NCBI GenBank assembly: GCA_900758475.1
Contig: CAAERQ010000021.1
Coordinates: 1 to 64,000, forward strand
DNA from: an uncultured Collinsella sp.
GTDB taxonomy: Bacteria; Actinomycetota; Coriobacteriia; Coriobacteriales; Coriobacteriaceae
Length of the DNA: 64,000 bases
Direction: 5' to 3'
Shown here: piece by piece, positions 8,350 through 17,093 of the stretch
Layout of the letters: every line of letters starts with the position of its first letter
How positions within the stretch are numbered: the first letter of the stretch is position 1
Notes under the pieces: model-generated
The model's database searches: none
What the model saw: only the letters and a program-made list of their open reading frames with translations
What the model was told of the DNA's origin: nothing
Translations under genes and position numbers: made by a program

Positions 8350-9018
8350 TTACTCGCCCAGCACCAGCGCCGCGAGCTCTGCTTGGGTGTCCACCACGTA
8401 GTCGGCGCCGGCGGCTTCCAGCTCTGCGCGGCCGCGGAAGCCCCAGCTGACGCCCGCGCTCTTAAGGCCGGCGTTGTGGCCGGTCAGGATATCGACATTG
8501 GAATCGCCCACATAGAGTGTGGTTGCCGGATCGGCACCCAGCTCCTCCATCACATGCAGCGTGACGGGTGCTTCGGGCTTGGGTGGAAACGCATCGACAC
8601 GGCCCTGTACCAGCGCAAAGCGCTCGGAACCAAAATACTTCTCGATAAGCGGAGCCGCCGAGACGTGGTCCTTGTTAGTGAGCACGGCAAGCTGCACACC
8701 CGCGGCGCGCAGGCGGTCGAGCATCTCGATCGTGCCGGCATAGGGGGCAGTGTGGTCCTCCTTGTGCTCGCCATAGTAAGCCCTAAACTCGGCAAGCGTC
8801 TGCTCAAACATACGGCTGTCTCCCGCGTACTCGGCGGGCATAAAGCGTTCAACCAGCTTGAGCATGCCGTTTCCCACCTTGTAGCGGTACTCGTCTACGG
8901 CAAACGTGGGCCAGCCGTGCGTCTCGCAGGTATGGTTGCCGGCGGCCGCCAGGTCCTCGAGCGTGTTGAGGATGGTGCCGTCCAGATCAAAGATCACATG
9001 GGAAAAAGCTGCTGCCAT
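8350..9018 (-). CDS. HAD-family phosphatase, phosphoglycolate phosphatase-like
   Basis: A 222-residue HAD hydrolase. Motif I is FDLDGTILNT (about residues 10-19), with the nucleophile Asp and acid/base Asp. Motif II is AVLTNKD. Motif III Lys is in the PKPEA segment and motif IV is YVGDSNVDILTGHNAG. The alpha-helical cap lies between motifs I and II, as in the Gph/PGP-like subfamily that dephosphorylates phosphoglycolate and related small phosphoesters. GGGAG lies five bases before the ATG at 9018, so I reject the longer start at 9033. Substrate is uncertain. Confidence 0.88.
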   Translation of the reverse strand: MAAAFSHVIFDLDGTILNTLEDLAAAGNHTCETHGWPTFAVDEYRYKVGNGMLKLVERFMPAEYAGDSRMFEQTLAEFRAYYGEHKEDHTAPYAGTIEMLDRLRAAGVQLAVLTNKDHVSAAPLIEKYFGSERFALVQGRVDAFPPKPEAPVTLHVMEELGADPATTLYVGDSNVDILTGHNAGLKSAGVSWGFRGRAELEAAGADYVVDTQAELAALVLGE

Positions 9019-9143
9019 GAAAGCTCCCGTCATTGGCTTTAAAAACGCACCTCATAATACTGGGCTTCCGCGTTGGGCGAGCTTGGAATCTGAACATCTC
9101 CAGGGATATCAAGTCGCATCGCGCCGGCCGCAAGCTTTTGCCG

Positions 9144-10178
9144 TTAGCAAATCCTCGGCAGCTGCTCTCCCACGAGCATGTCGAGGATACGAGTCGAGCC
9201 CCAGCCGGTGCGCACGCGCACGGCGGGACGGGCGCCTGACTCAAGCGGCAGCACGCGACCGATGATGGCGGCATTCTCGCCGTAGCGGGCGGCGCGCATG
9301 GCGCTCAGCGCGGCATCGGCTTGCTCGGCAGGCACGACGGCAACCATCTTGCCCTCGTTTGCCACCTGCAGTACATCGTAGCCGAGCATTTCGCAGGCGG
9401 CCTGCACGCCGGGACGCACGGGCACGGCATCTTCGTCGACCTCCATGGCAACACCGCTGGCCTGGGCAAACTCGTTGAGTGTGGACGCCAGGCCACCGCG
9501 CGTGGGGTCGCGGAAGCAGCGTGTGTCGGGTGCTGCGGAAAGCACATCGGCAATCAGGTGGTTGAGCGGCGCGGCGTCGCTTTCGATGGTGCTCGAAAAC
9601 GCCAGACCCTCGCGCTGACTCATGATGGCGATGCCGTGGTCGCCCAGTGTGCCCGACATCAGGATGACGTCGCCGGGCCGGCAGTTTGCGCCACTGAGCG
9701 CCACGCCCGCGGGTACCTCGCCCACACCGGCGGTATTGATATAGACGCCGTCGGCCCCGCCGCGCTCGACCACCTTAGTGTCGCCCGTGATTATGGACAC
9801 GCCCGCTTCGTGCGCCGTTTCGGCCATCGTCTGCACAATCTGGTGGAGCTTATCCATGGGATAGCCCTCTTCGAGGATGAAGCCGCACGATAGGTAGCGC
9901 ACGTTGGCGCCCGAGGTCGCGACGTCGTTGACGGTTCCGCACACGGCGAGGCGGCCGATGTTGCCACCGGGGAAGAACTGCGGCGAGACTACAAAGCTGT
10001 CGGTCGACATGGCGATGCGCCCGCTCGCGGGCAGCGTGGCGACGCCGGCGTCGTTGCCTTCGAGCAGCTCGGGCGACCCAAAGGCATCCAAAAAGACCTC
10101 ATCGATGATGCGTTTCATCATCTGGCCGCCGGAGCCGTGGCCCAGCAGGACGGTGCTATCGGTAACGCTATGGGACAT
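9144..10178 (-). CDS. hypE: Hydrogenase maturation protein HypE
   Basis: A 344-residue HypE of the PurM/ThiL-like ATP-binding fold. It dehydrates the carboxamide delivered by HypF to a thiocyanate on its C-terminal Cys, the source of the CN ligands of [NiFe] hydrogenase. The start has LLGHGSGGQMM, followed by GNDAGV and a STDSFVVSP segment. The chain ends in PRIC, the family's obligatory terminal Cys motif. It is the last gene of the hypF-hypC-hypD-hypE operon. The gap to hypD is 48 bases. Confidence 0.96.
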   Translation of the reverse strand: MSHSVTDSTVLLGHGSGGQMMKRIIDEVFLDAFGSPELLEGNDAGVATLPASGRIAMSTDSFVVSPQFFPGGNIGRLAVCGTVNDVATSGANVRYLSCGFILEEGYPMDKLHQIVQTMAETAHEAGVSIITGDTKVVERGGADGVYINTAGVGEVPAGVALSGANCRPGDVILMSGTLGDHGIAIMSQREGLAFSSTIESDAAPLNHLIADVLSAAPDTRCFRDPTRGGLASTLNEFAQASGVAMEVDEDAVPVRPGVQAACEMLGYDVLQVANEGKMVAVVPAEQADAALSAMRAARYGENAAIIGRVLPLESGARPAVRVRTGWGSTRILDMLVGEQLPRIC

Positions 10179-10226
10179 ATCGAAAACTCCAATCGTGGGT
10201 GGTGCCGGTGTGCGGGTGTGTCCGGG

Positions 10227-11339
10227 CTAGTTGCGGTAGCGGTAGTACGCCGCGCAGCTGCCCTCGGAGCTCACCATGCACGGGCCGACGGGGTGCTCGG
10301 GCGTGCAGGTGCGGCCAAAGAGCGGGCAGTCGCTCGGCGTAATGGCCCCGCGCAGCACGTCGCCGCAGCGGCACCCGCGCGGCTCGACTGTCGCCTCAAC
10401 GGGCACATCAAAGCGGGTACGGGCATCAAAGCGCGAGAATTCGGGACGAATGGCGAGTCCCGAAGCCGCAATCGGCCCCAGCCCGCGCCACGTGGTGTCG
10501 CATGGTTCAAACACCTGCTCGACCAGCTGGCGCGCCACGGGATTGCCGTCTGCGTTGACGCCACGGCGGTAGGCGTTGTCAATCGCCGGCCTGTCCTCGA
10601 CAACTATCTGGACCAGCATGCAGATGCCCTGCAGGATATCGACCGGTTCAAATCCCGTGACCACGCCCGGGGTATTAAATTCGTCGACCAAAAAGCTAAA
10701 GGGCGCCAAGCCCGTGATGGTGGCGACGTGGCCCGGCAGGATAAAGCCGTCGATGGTGGTCTCGGGGTCGTTGGCGATGGCGCGCAACGCCGGCGGCGTG
10801 GTCTTGTGGGCGCAATAGACCGAGAAGTTCAAAAGCCCGCGCGCCTCGGCCTCCAAGATGGCGGCGGCGATGGTGGGCGTCGTAGTCTCAAAGCCCACGC
10901 CCATAAAAATGACCGGGCGATCAGGGTTTTGCTCGGCAATGTCGAGCGCGTCGAGCGGGGAATAGACGATGCGGATATCGCGCCCCGCCGCCTTTTGCGC
11001 AGCGAGCGAGGTGGATGATCCGGGCACGCGCATCATGTCGCCAAAGGTGGTGATGATGGCGCCGTCTATGTTGGCGAGCGCGATTTCGTGGTCGATGTCG
11101 CGGTTGGCGGTGACGCAGACGGGGCAGCCCGGGCCGCTCAGCAGCTTGAGCCCGGCCGGCATAATGGAGCGAAAGCCATAGCGCCCGATGCTCACGGTAT
11201 GCGTGCCGCAGACTTCCATAAGGTTGATGGTGCGGTCGCCGACAAGCTCATGAATGCGCTCGATGAGCTCGCGAGCCAGCTTGGGATCGCGGAATGCCGA
11301 GAAATCGATACCGGAGCGCGCCGGCTGCTCGGGCGCCAC
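10227..11339 (-). CDS. hypD: Hydrogenase maturation protein HypD
   Basis: A 370-residue Fe-S scaffold protein on which the Fe(CN)2CO group is built together with HypC. It contains the HypD signatures MEVCGTHTVSIGRYG (about residues 40-54), GPGCPVCVT (about 69-77) and GFETTTPT. The C-terminal Cys set (EPRGCRCGDVL, then CPLFG and CTPEHPVGPCMVS) binds the [4Fe-4S] cluster. It starts at a GTG that overlaps the hypC stop by one base (TAGTG), a clear case of translational coupling. Confidence 0.96.
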   Translation of the reverse strand: MAPEQPARSGIDFSAFRDPKLARELIERIHELVGDRTINLMEVCGTHTVSIGRYGFRSIMPAGLKLLSGPGCPVCVTANRDIDHEIALANIDGAIITTFGDMMRVPGSSTSLAAQKAAGRDIRIVYSPLDALDIAEQNPDRPVIFMGVGFETTTPTIAAAILEAEARGLLNFSVYCAHKTTPPALRAIANDPETTIDGFILPGHVATITGLAPFSFLVDEFNTPGVVTGFEPVDILQGICMLVQIVVEDRPAIDNAYRRGVNADGNPVARQLVEQVFEPCDTTWRGLGPIAASGLAIRPEFSRFDARTRFDVPVEATVEPRGCRCGDVLRGAITPSDCPLFGRTCTPEHPVGPCMVSSEGSCAAYYRYRN

Positions 11340-11599
11340 TAGTAAGCCTCCGCCGGGTTGGTGGCCAGCTGGTCTTCTTCGACCAGCTCGGACATGGCAT
11401 TAACAAGCTCGAGCGTTTCCTGTGCTTCCTGCTCGTCGACAATCTGGATGCCAAAGCCGGCGTGTACGAGAATATAGTCGCCAACCTGCGCCGTCGGCAC
11501 GAGTCGCAGCGACACGGGGCGCTCGATGCCCATCATGTCGACGGTGGCCTTGAGGTCGTCGTCGCGTTTGACTACTTTACCGGGAACGGCAAGGCACAT
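11339..11599 (-). CDS. hypC: Hydrogenase assembly chaperone HypC
   Basis: An 86-residue HypC/HupF chaperone. The N-terminal MCLAVPGKV motif carries Cys2, which coordinates the Fe(CN)2CO group. GDYILVHAGFGIQIVDEQEA is the conserved OB-fold segment. It forms the HypCD complex with the next gene, whose GTG start overlaps its stop codon. It lies 131 bases downstream of hypF. Confidence 0.97.
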   Translation of the reverse strand: MCLAVPGKVVKRDDDLKATVDMMGIERPVSLRLVPTAQVGDYILVHAGFGIQIVDEQEAQETLELVNAMSELVEEDQLATNPAEAY

Positions 11600-11730
11600 A
11601 TTGTTCCCCTTTTATACGCTTTGCGCTGGACGGGCGCTCAATAATCCATCAGTTGATGGTAGCGCTCGCGGGCGCTGCGGGCAAACGCGCTACACCTGTG
11701 AGACGGTGGCTTGTGGGCTGGCCGAACAGC

Positions 11731-14202
11731 CTATTGCGGTGCGACCTGTGCGAGGCGGGTGCGTGCGACTGCCGCCTGACCGTAGGCGATGCAGCCGTCG
11801 TTGACGGGTACGGAGTGAGGAACCAAGACAGTGAGACCCATGCTTTTGAGCTCGCGGGTGAGGAGCTGGAGCAAAAGTCGGTTCATGAACACGCCACCCG
11901 AGAGCGCGACGGTATCGATGCCCTCGTGCACGCAGATTTCGCTGGCGATGCGCGCCGAGGAGCGCGCGACGGCGACATGGAAGTCGAGTGCGAGCCTGTC
12001 GGCGGACGCTCCGGCTTCAATTCCTCCCAAAAGTGCCTCAAAGAGTGCTTTCTGGTCCAGAACATAGGGGCCGTCCAGCCACGATGGGCCAGATGCGAAA
12101 TAACCGGCGTTGTCGTCGGGAAAACGGGCGATTTCGTTGTCGAGCGCGCGCCAGGCGGCGGCTTCGAGTTCTATGGCGGGTTCGCCCTCGTAGGTTGCCT
12201 TGTCGCAGATGCCCAGAATCGCTGCCGCGGCATCAAAGAGACGCCCCATGCTGCTGGTACGCGGGCTGTTGATGCCGTGCTCGATCATGGTGGCTGTCAC
12301 GCTGCGCGTTTGCTCGTCGAGGCTGTCCAAAAGCCGAGCGGTACCTGGGTGCTCGAGCAGACCGAGCTCACTGAGCAGGGCAAAGGCGTTGCGGCGGGCG
12401 TCGCGCACGGAGGCCGCCCCGCCGGGGAGCGCCCAGGTGCGCAAATGCGCGGCGCGCTCAAAGCCGCCAAGGCCGGTGACAAGAAACTCGCCGCCCCAAA
12501 TGGTCCCATCGGTGCCGGCGCCGGTGCCGTCAAAGGCGATGCCAAGGACGCGCGCGTCGGTTGTAAGCTGGCCCGCGGCGATGGCCTCGGCCATTACGCT
12601 CGCGATATGCGCATGATGGTGCTGCACCTCGACGAGCGGCAGATTGCATTTTCGCGCCTGCTCGCGCGCCCACTGGCCCGATAGATAGCTGGGGTGTAAA
12701 TCGCAGGCCAAGGCGGCGGGCGCCAAGTCAAAGAGATCTTCCAAGCGCGTGCGCGCGGCGTTCCAGGCATCGAAGGTCCCGCCGTTTTCAACATCGCCGA
12801 TATGCTGCGACACAAAACAGGTTGCCTCGCCGTTCGTCCCTTCGCGCGTGAGCGCAATCGTGGCCTTTTGTTGTGGCCCGCAGGCGAGCACGCAGGACGG
12901 AGCGCCGTCGAGCGCCGGCAACGGCAGCGGCTGGGGTGCATATCCGCGAGCGCGGCGCACGGGCATAACGGCGCCGTCGACCACGCGCACTACAGAGTCG
13001 TCGTAGCGCGAGAGGATCGCGCGGTCGTTACCGAGCAACGCGTCGGCGATGCCGGCGGCAACGAGGTGTTCCCAGGCAAGATCGTCATCGGTCTCGATGG
13101 GCTCTTCGCTCAGGTTACCGCTGGTCATGACGAGCGCGTGCATACCGCAGGCTTCTGCCGCGGCAAGCAACAGATGTTGAAGCGGCGTATAGGGGAGCAT
13201 GACGCCGAGCTCGGGCAAGTCGTGCGCGACAGATGGCGCGAGGGCGAGGATGTCGGGGGAACCGCCGTTGCCCTCGCCAGCAGTGCGCTGGCGCAGCAGC
13301 ACAATGGGGCGGATACTGCCGGCGAGAAGCTCGCGCTCAGCGTCGTCGATATGGCACAGGCGCCCGGCATCGGCAAGACTGCGCACCATGACGGCAAGCG
13401 GCTTATTGCTGCGACGCTTGCGACGGCGCAACTCGGCCACCGCCTGCTCGTTGGCAGCGTCACAGGCTAGATGGAATCCGCCCAGGCCCTTGATGGCGAC
13501 GATGCCACCGCTGGCCAGCAGCTCAACACAGCGCTCGATGATAGCGTCGCTGGCCTCGCATGTGGTGCCGACGGCCGGTGTCGCGGACGAATTCCCGCAC
13601 GCATCGCCGTTCACAGCCTCGCGCCACGTAATATGCGGTCCGCAATCAAAGCAGGCATCGGGCTGTGCGTGAAAGCGACGGTCGAGTGGATCGGCATACT
13701 CTGCGGCGCAGGCGGGGCACATGGGGAAACGGTCCATCGAGGTAGCCGCTCGGTCATAAGGCAGCGATCGGATGATGGTAAAGCGCGGCCCGCAGTTGGT
13801 GCAGTTGATAAAGGGGTAGTGGTAGCGTCGGTCGGCGGGATCGAACAACTCGCACAGGCAATCGTCGCAGGTGGCGATATCGGGCGAGACGAGCGTCGTG
13901 TGCGCGGTCTGGTCCTGCGAGGCTACGATGCGAAAACCCTGTTCATTGGCGGCATCCCAACCGTTGGCTGCCAAGTCCACAACCTCGACATGCTCTACGC
14001 GAGCCGCCGCGGGCACATGCTCAGAAAGTGCAGCGACAAATCCGTCAACCGCCTCGGCACAAGCGTGCGCCTCGATATGCACGCCGTCGCCCGCGTTGAG
14101 CACCCATCCGCAAATGCCATGCGCTATGGCCTCGCGATACACAAACGGTCGCATGCCAACGCCCTGCACAATGCCCGTCACATGAATATGCACATGCCGC
14201 AT
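11731..14202 (-). CDS. hypF: Carbamoyltransferase HypF
   Basis: An 823-residue enzyme that uses carbamoyl phosphate and ATP to carbamoylate HypE. Domains in order are: acylphosphatase (HVTGIVQGVGMRPFVYREA, residues about 5-90); two zinc-finger pairs (CDDC, CTNC, CPAC, CFDC, residues about 105-185); YrdC/Sua5-like (KGLGGFHLACDA, about 205-390); and a Kae1-like domain with HHHAHIASVMAE and LSGGVFMNRLL. The ATG at 14202 follows GAGGGGTG; the longer frame to 14229 enters a dispersed repeat. It is the first gene of the hyp operon. HypB is not in the window. Confidence 0.96.
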   Translation of the reverse strand: MRHVHIHVTGIVQGVGMRPFVYREAIAHGICGWVLNAGDGVHIEAHACAEAVDGFVAALSEHVPAAARVEHVEVVDLAANGWDAANEQGFRIVASQDQTAHTTLVSPDIATCDDCLCELFDPADRRYHYPFINCTNCGPRFTIIRSLPYDRAATSMDRFPMCPACAAEYADPLDRRFHAQPDACFDCGPHITWREAVNGDACGNSSATPAVGTTCEASDAIIERCVELLASGGIVAIKGLGGFHLACDAANEQAVAELRRRKRRSNKPLAVMVRSLADAGRLCHIDDAERELLAGSIRPIVLLRQRTAGEGNGGSPDILALAPSVAHDLPELGVMLPYTPLQHLLLAAAEACGMHALVMTSGNLSEEPIETDDDLAWEHLVAAGIADALLGNDRAILSRYDDSVVRVVDGAVMPVRRARGYAPQPLPLPALDGAPSCVLACGPQQKATIALTREGTNGEATCFVSQHIGDVENGGTFDAWNAARTRLEDLFDLAPAALACDLHPSYLSGQWAREQARKCNLPLVEVQHHHAHIASVMAEAIAAGQLTTDARVLGIAFDGTGAGTDGTIWGGEFLVTGLGGFERAAHLRTWALPGGAASVRDARRNAFALLSELGLLEHPGTARLLDSLDEQTRSVTATMIEHGINSPRTSSMGRLFDAAAAILGICDKATYEGEPAIELEAAAWRALDNEIARFPDDNAGYFASGPSWLDGPYVLDQKALFEALLGGIEAGASADRLALDFHVAVARSSARIASEICVHEGIDTVALSGGVFMNRLLLQLLTRELKSMGLTVLVPHSVPVNDGCIAYGQAAVARTRLAQVAPQ

Positions 14203-14222
14203 GCGACACCCCTCATCAAAAC

Positions 14223-14300
14223 CGACCAAAAAGGGACAGGTTTATTTTGGTAGGTAAAACTTCTAAACCTGCCAAAATAAACCTGTCCCTTTTTGGCAGG
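14223..14300. repeat. Double palindromic element, family W copies in inverted orientation
   Basis: Two family W units face each other: arms of about 30 bases beginning CCAAAAAGGGACAGG pair with an almost perfect reverse complement, leaving a short loop (AAAACTTCTA). It lies between the hypF start and the nikR stop. It could terminate nikR transcription and could also affect the hypF leader. Confidence 0.85.
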
Positions 14301-14319
14301 TGCGCTGCGGGAAATCCAG

Positions 14320-14832
14320 CTACAGCCCCAGGCTCTGCTTGGTGGCGGCGCACGTGAGCTCGCCGTGCTTAACGCCGCGCAGGCCCAGCAGGCGGTCAGC
14401 TAGTTCGTAGACACGCTCGCCGCGACCCTTGAGCGCCAGGATCTCCAAGCAGTTGTGGTGATCCAGATGCACGTGCATGGTCGATACGATCTCGTCGGTG
14501 TAGTCGTGCTGCACTTCGTCCAGACGGCGCGTCAGGTCGCCGGTATGGTGGTCGTAGATCATGGTGAGCGACCCGATAACATGCTCATCGGGCGTGCGCA
14601 TCTGCTCCTTGGCAATCGAGGCGCGAATCAGGTCGCGCACGGCCTCGGAGCGGTTGGCCACGTCGCCGCGGCGCGCGATCTGTTCGTCAAAACGGCGCAG
14701 CAGGTCGTCCGGTGCGGTAACCGAAAAGCGAACCAGCTCGGAGCCGGAGCCACTACAGTGGCAGCCTGCGTCACCGTCCGCCCCGTGCGGATGCTCGTGC
14801 TCGTACCCGCAGCCGTGCTCGTGTTCGGCCAC
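14320..14832 (-). CDS. nikR: Nickel-responsive regulator NikR with metal-binding extension
   Basis: A 170-residue NikR, a tetrameric repressor that binds DNA when loaded with Ni(II). After residue 33 the ribbon-helix-helix domain is clear (ELVRFSVTAPDDLLRRFDEQI, then NRSEAVRDLIR). The C-terminal ACT-like domain has the nickel ligands in MHVHLDHHNCLEILALKG. The first 32 residues are rich in His and Cys (HEHGCGYEHEHPHG, CHC), about 30 residues longer than classical NikR, and look like an added metal-binding tail. It starts at GTG one base after the stop of the small upstream gene. The hyp operon next door makes nickel-dependent hydrogenase control a natural role. Confidence 0.93.
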   Translation of the reverse strand: MAEHEHGCGYEHEHPHGADGDAGCHCSGSGSELVRFSVTAPDDLLRRFDEQIARRGDVANRSEAVRDLIRASIAKEQMRTPDEHVIGSLTMIYDHHTGDLTRRLDEVQHDYTDEIVSTMHVHLDHHNCLEILALKGRGERVYELADRLLGLRGVKHGELTCAATKQSLGL

Positions 14833-14833
14833 T

Positions 14834-15082
14834 TTACACCAGCTTCACGGAGCCGACAGAGTTGTGGTCGGCCTCGATGGCCTCTTCGTAGCCCTCGAGT
14901 GCGTCGTGGGCCTCGTGCAGCGCGGCCATGGCGGCCTCGAGCTTGGCGCCGATGCGCTCCATGTCAAAATTCTCGGTCGCATGCAGCAACTGATGGCTCC
15001 ATTCGTGAGCGAGCTCGATGGTGTCGTCGACCTGCTTGACGCTCATGGCAAGCTGGCTCATGTTCATTCCAACATCATGCAT
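14834..15082 (-). CDS. Small helical protein upstream of nikR
   Basis: An 82-residue acidic protein that is almost entirely helical. It contains several His and Glu residues (ELAHEWSHQLLHATENFDME, EAHDALEGYEEAIEADH) but no Cys. AAGGAG lies eight bases before the ATG at 15082. Its stop codon is one base from the nikR start, so the two are translated together. A metal-related role is only a guess from context. I do not recognise the family. Confidence 0.75.
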   Translation of the reverse strand: MHDVGMNMSQLAMSVKQVDDTIELAHEWSHQLLHATENFDMERIGAKLEAAMAALHEAHDALEGYEEAIEADHNSVGSVKLV

Positions 15083-15168
15083 GGAAAATCTCCTTTTGTA
15101 TGGGGCAGTTCAGTGGTTCAGATTTTACTACGGAGGGCTCTCGCGCCCGCCGCCGTATGCCAGCTGTC

Positions 15169-16443
15169 CTACGGTGCCAGTGAAGCAAGTGGCGCGACTA
15201 CGACACCGTCTTCCCGTCGGTAGGCAGTCGCGGTTCCAGTGAGAACGAGCAAGAAGGACGCTTCGCCTTGGTGGGTCGCATCGATTTTAGATGCGAGTTT
15301 CTTGAGATTGGCGGCAGCGGTGTCTATAGGCTTTGAACCAAGCTTGACCTCAACCAGAGCGTACCTGCCGTCATCTAGCACGAGTACGGCATCGGCTTCA
15401 AGGTCGGTCTTGTCCCGATAGTGGTAAACCTTGCCGCCAAGTAGATCCATATAGGTGCGCAGGTCACGGATGCACATCGATTCAAACAGAAGCCCAAATG
15501 TTTCAAAATCTTCCAGGAGTTTTTGAGGCGTTGCCCCCAGGGCTGCGACCGCAAGCGATGGATCGCAGAAATGGCGCGTCGGACTTGTCCGTACGGCGGT
15601 TTTTGAGCGGAGCCGCGGGGCCCATGCCTCGAGATCTTCGAAAACGCAGGAGCGGGTCAAGGCGTCGACATATTCAGAAACGGTATTTCTTGAGGGAGGT
15701 TCTCCTTGCATGTCGGCGGCGATTGTGGCGAGCGATGCCTCTGTTGAGATATTGCGAGCGTAGCTTCGAATAATCTGGGCCATCCAAGTCTTATTTCTCC
15801 GCAGTCCATCAATCTCGTCGATATCGGAATCAAGCAGTTCCGAGATGTAATCAGGGGCCATGGATAGCGCAATCCCATGGTTTGGCTCGATAACCGCTTC
15901 AGGCCAACCTCCTCGGCAAAGTGAGTAGACGATACGTTCGATATCGAAGTCGACCATATCGGCAACATCGGTGTTTCCATCAAACAGGCTTGCCAGCGAA
16001 ACTGATCCTGTTGACTCGCGTGATTCAAAAAGTGACATCGGGCGCATGTTTATACGTGCTATGCGGCCGACTCCTGAGTGTGCCGGCATTTCGCTTGCCC
16101 GAGGCGTTGCGGAGCCGGTGAGGATAAACCTGCCTCGTCCTTTGCCGCGGTCGATCGCGAACCTTACGGCGTCCCAAAGCTGTGGGGCCATTTGCCATTC
16201 ATCGATGAGGCGTGGCTCATCTCCTTTGAGCAGGAGAGAGGGCTTCGAATCGGCAAGCTGGATGTAGCTCGGACCGTTATCGGGGTCTTGCATGTAGATG
16301 CTGCTTGCGGCTGCCTGTTCAGCCGTTGCGGTCTTGCCGCACCATTTTGGCCCTTTGATTTGGACAGCCCCGGAAGATTTTAGTTTTCTGGCGAGCACTT
16401 TGTCTGCGACTCGTGGTAAATAACCGTGTTCAATCGAATTCAT
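15169..16443 (-). CDS. AAA_14 / DUF4143 ATP-binding protein
   Basis: A 424-residue P-loop ATPase. Walker A is GPKWCGKTATAE (about residues 31-42). Walker B is RLIDEWQMAPQLW (about 78-90). A sensor Thr lies in RFILTGSATP. The C-terminal half (EVDAVLVLDDGRYALVEVKLG pattern) is the DUF4143 region, which resembles a PD-(D/E)XK nuclease fold: Asp, then Glu-Val-Lys. Members of this family are common in gut bacteria and poorly understood. AGGAGGGTGAC directly precedes the ATG. Upstream are a TATAAT box and four 23-bp repeats, suggesting tight control. A second family member with a different promoter palindrome lies at 46742-48094. Confidence 0.88.
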   Translation of the reverse strand: MNSIEHGYLPRVADKVLARKLKSSGAVQIKGPKWCGKTATAEQAAASSIYMQDPDNGPSYIQLADSKPSLLLKGDEPRLIDEWQMAPQLWDAVRFAIDRGKGRGRFILTGSATPRASEMPAHSGVGRIARINMRPMSLFESRESTGSVSLASLFDGNTDVADMVDFDIERIVYSLCRGGWPEAVIEPNHGIALSMAPDYISELLDSDIDEIDGLRRNKTWMAQIIRSYARNISTEASLATIAADMQGEPPSRNTVSEYVDALTRSCVFEDLEAWAPRLRSKTAVRTSPTRHFCDPSLAVAALGATPQKLLEDFETFGLLFESMCIRDLRTYMDLLGGKVYHYRDKTDLEADAVLVLDDGRYALVEVKLGSKPIDTAAANLKKLASKIDATHQGEASFLLVLTGTATAYRREDGVVVAPLASLAP

Positions 16444-16466
16444 GTCACCCTCCTTGCTAGCAGGGT

Positions 16467-16472
16467 ATTATA
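16467..16472 (-). promoter_or_regulatory. -10 box of the AAA_14 ATPase gene
   Basis: TATAAT on the minus strand lies 24 bases before the start codon. The expected -35 position falls inside the nearest copy of the 15-bp repeat (GTCCAACTTGCACAA on this strand), so a protein bound to the repeats would sit on the promoter. Confidence 0.6.
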
Positions 16473-16480
16473 TCGTTGAT

Positions 16481-16564
16481 TTGTGCAAGTTGGACGATTT
16501 AAATTGTGCAAGTTGGACGATTTAAATTGTGCAAGTTGGACGATTTAAATTGTGCAAGTTGGAC
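16481..16564 (-). repeat. Four tandem 23-bp repeats in a promoter
   Basis: TTGTGCAAGTTGGAC occurs at 16481, 16504, 16527 and 16550, exactly 23 bases apart, separated by GATTTAAA. The copies are identical. The period is close to two helical turns, which places binding sites on nearly the same face of the DNA. The array lies immediately upstream of the -10 box of the ATPase gene at 15169-16443. Confidence 0.92.
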
Positions 16565-16604
16565 ATTATATCTAGTAAACATTCATGATGCCAAAAGAGA
16601 AGCC

Positions 16605-16946
16605 CTAGAGTCTCCAGGCCTTTGTCGTATAACGCATGATGTCAAGAATGTCGGCCTTGATGTTTGGCGGCAGGGCTTTGAAGAGCGATAGATATTCGTC
16701 TTCCTGAGCAGTAAAAAACGCAGGGCTTCCGTCTGGATCTTTGGTATAGCCAAGGATATCGTTGGGCGTGCATCCAAAGAGATCGCACAATGCAACAATG
16801 CGGTCCTCTCCTAGTTTTGCCCGACCTGTTTCCCATGCACTATATGTCGCCTTGCTAACGCCAAGACTGTCCGCAATTTGAAGCTGAGTAAGCCCTGACT
16901 TTTTGCGGATTCTGGCGAGTGCGGTATGTTTATTGGTCACATCCAT
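16605..16946 (-). CDS. XRE-family regulator of the accessory operon
   Basis: A 113-residue protein with an N-terminal Cro/C1 helix-turn-helix (LARIRKKSGLTQLQIADSLG, VSKATYSAWETGRAKLGEDR, residues about 9-48), followed by a short C-terminal helical region (LSLFKALPPNIKADILDIMRY). GGGAG precedes the ATG at 16946; the frame also allows a start at 16973. It is divergent from the Hsp70-like gene at 17094 with a 147-base gap containing a good promoter. It is therefore the obvious candidate local regulator of the operon to its right. Confidence 0.85.
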   Translation of the reverse strand: MDVTNKHTALARIRKKSGLTQLQIADSLGVSKATYSAWETGRAKLGEDRIVALCDLFGCTPNDILGYTKDPDGSPAFFTAQEDEYLSLFKALPPNIKADILDIMRYTTKAWRL

Positions 16947-17028
16947 GTCGCTCCCGTCTGATATCAAGAGCAACTTTGCATTTCGGTGCCGGTCAAATGT
17001 CTAACTGGATTGTCCCTAGGTGCAATAA

Positions 17029-17056
17029 TTGACATAAAGTCTAATTTGAATAAACT
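17029..17056 (+). promoter_or_regulatory. Promoter of the Hsp70-FtsK operon
   Basis: A consensus -35 TTGACA at 17029-17034 and a -10 TAAACT at 17051-17056 are separated by 16 bases, 38 bases upstream of the Hsp70-like start. Two copies of a GTCTAA motif (16999-17005 and 17039-17045 areas) lie on either side of the -35 region, spaced about 40 bases apart, and could be sites for the divergent XRE protein. Confidence 0.7.
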
Positions 17057-17093
17057 CAAAACCAATAAAAATAGACATCGAGGAATGGTGGCT

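Noticed and set aside
16481..16564. Tandem repeats as a CRISPR array
   Set aside because: The unit is 23 bp with identical 8-bp separators, no unique spacers and no cas genes. They are promoter repeats.
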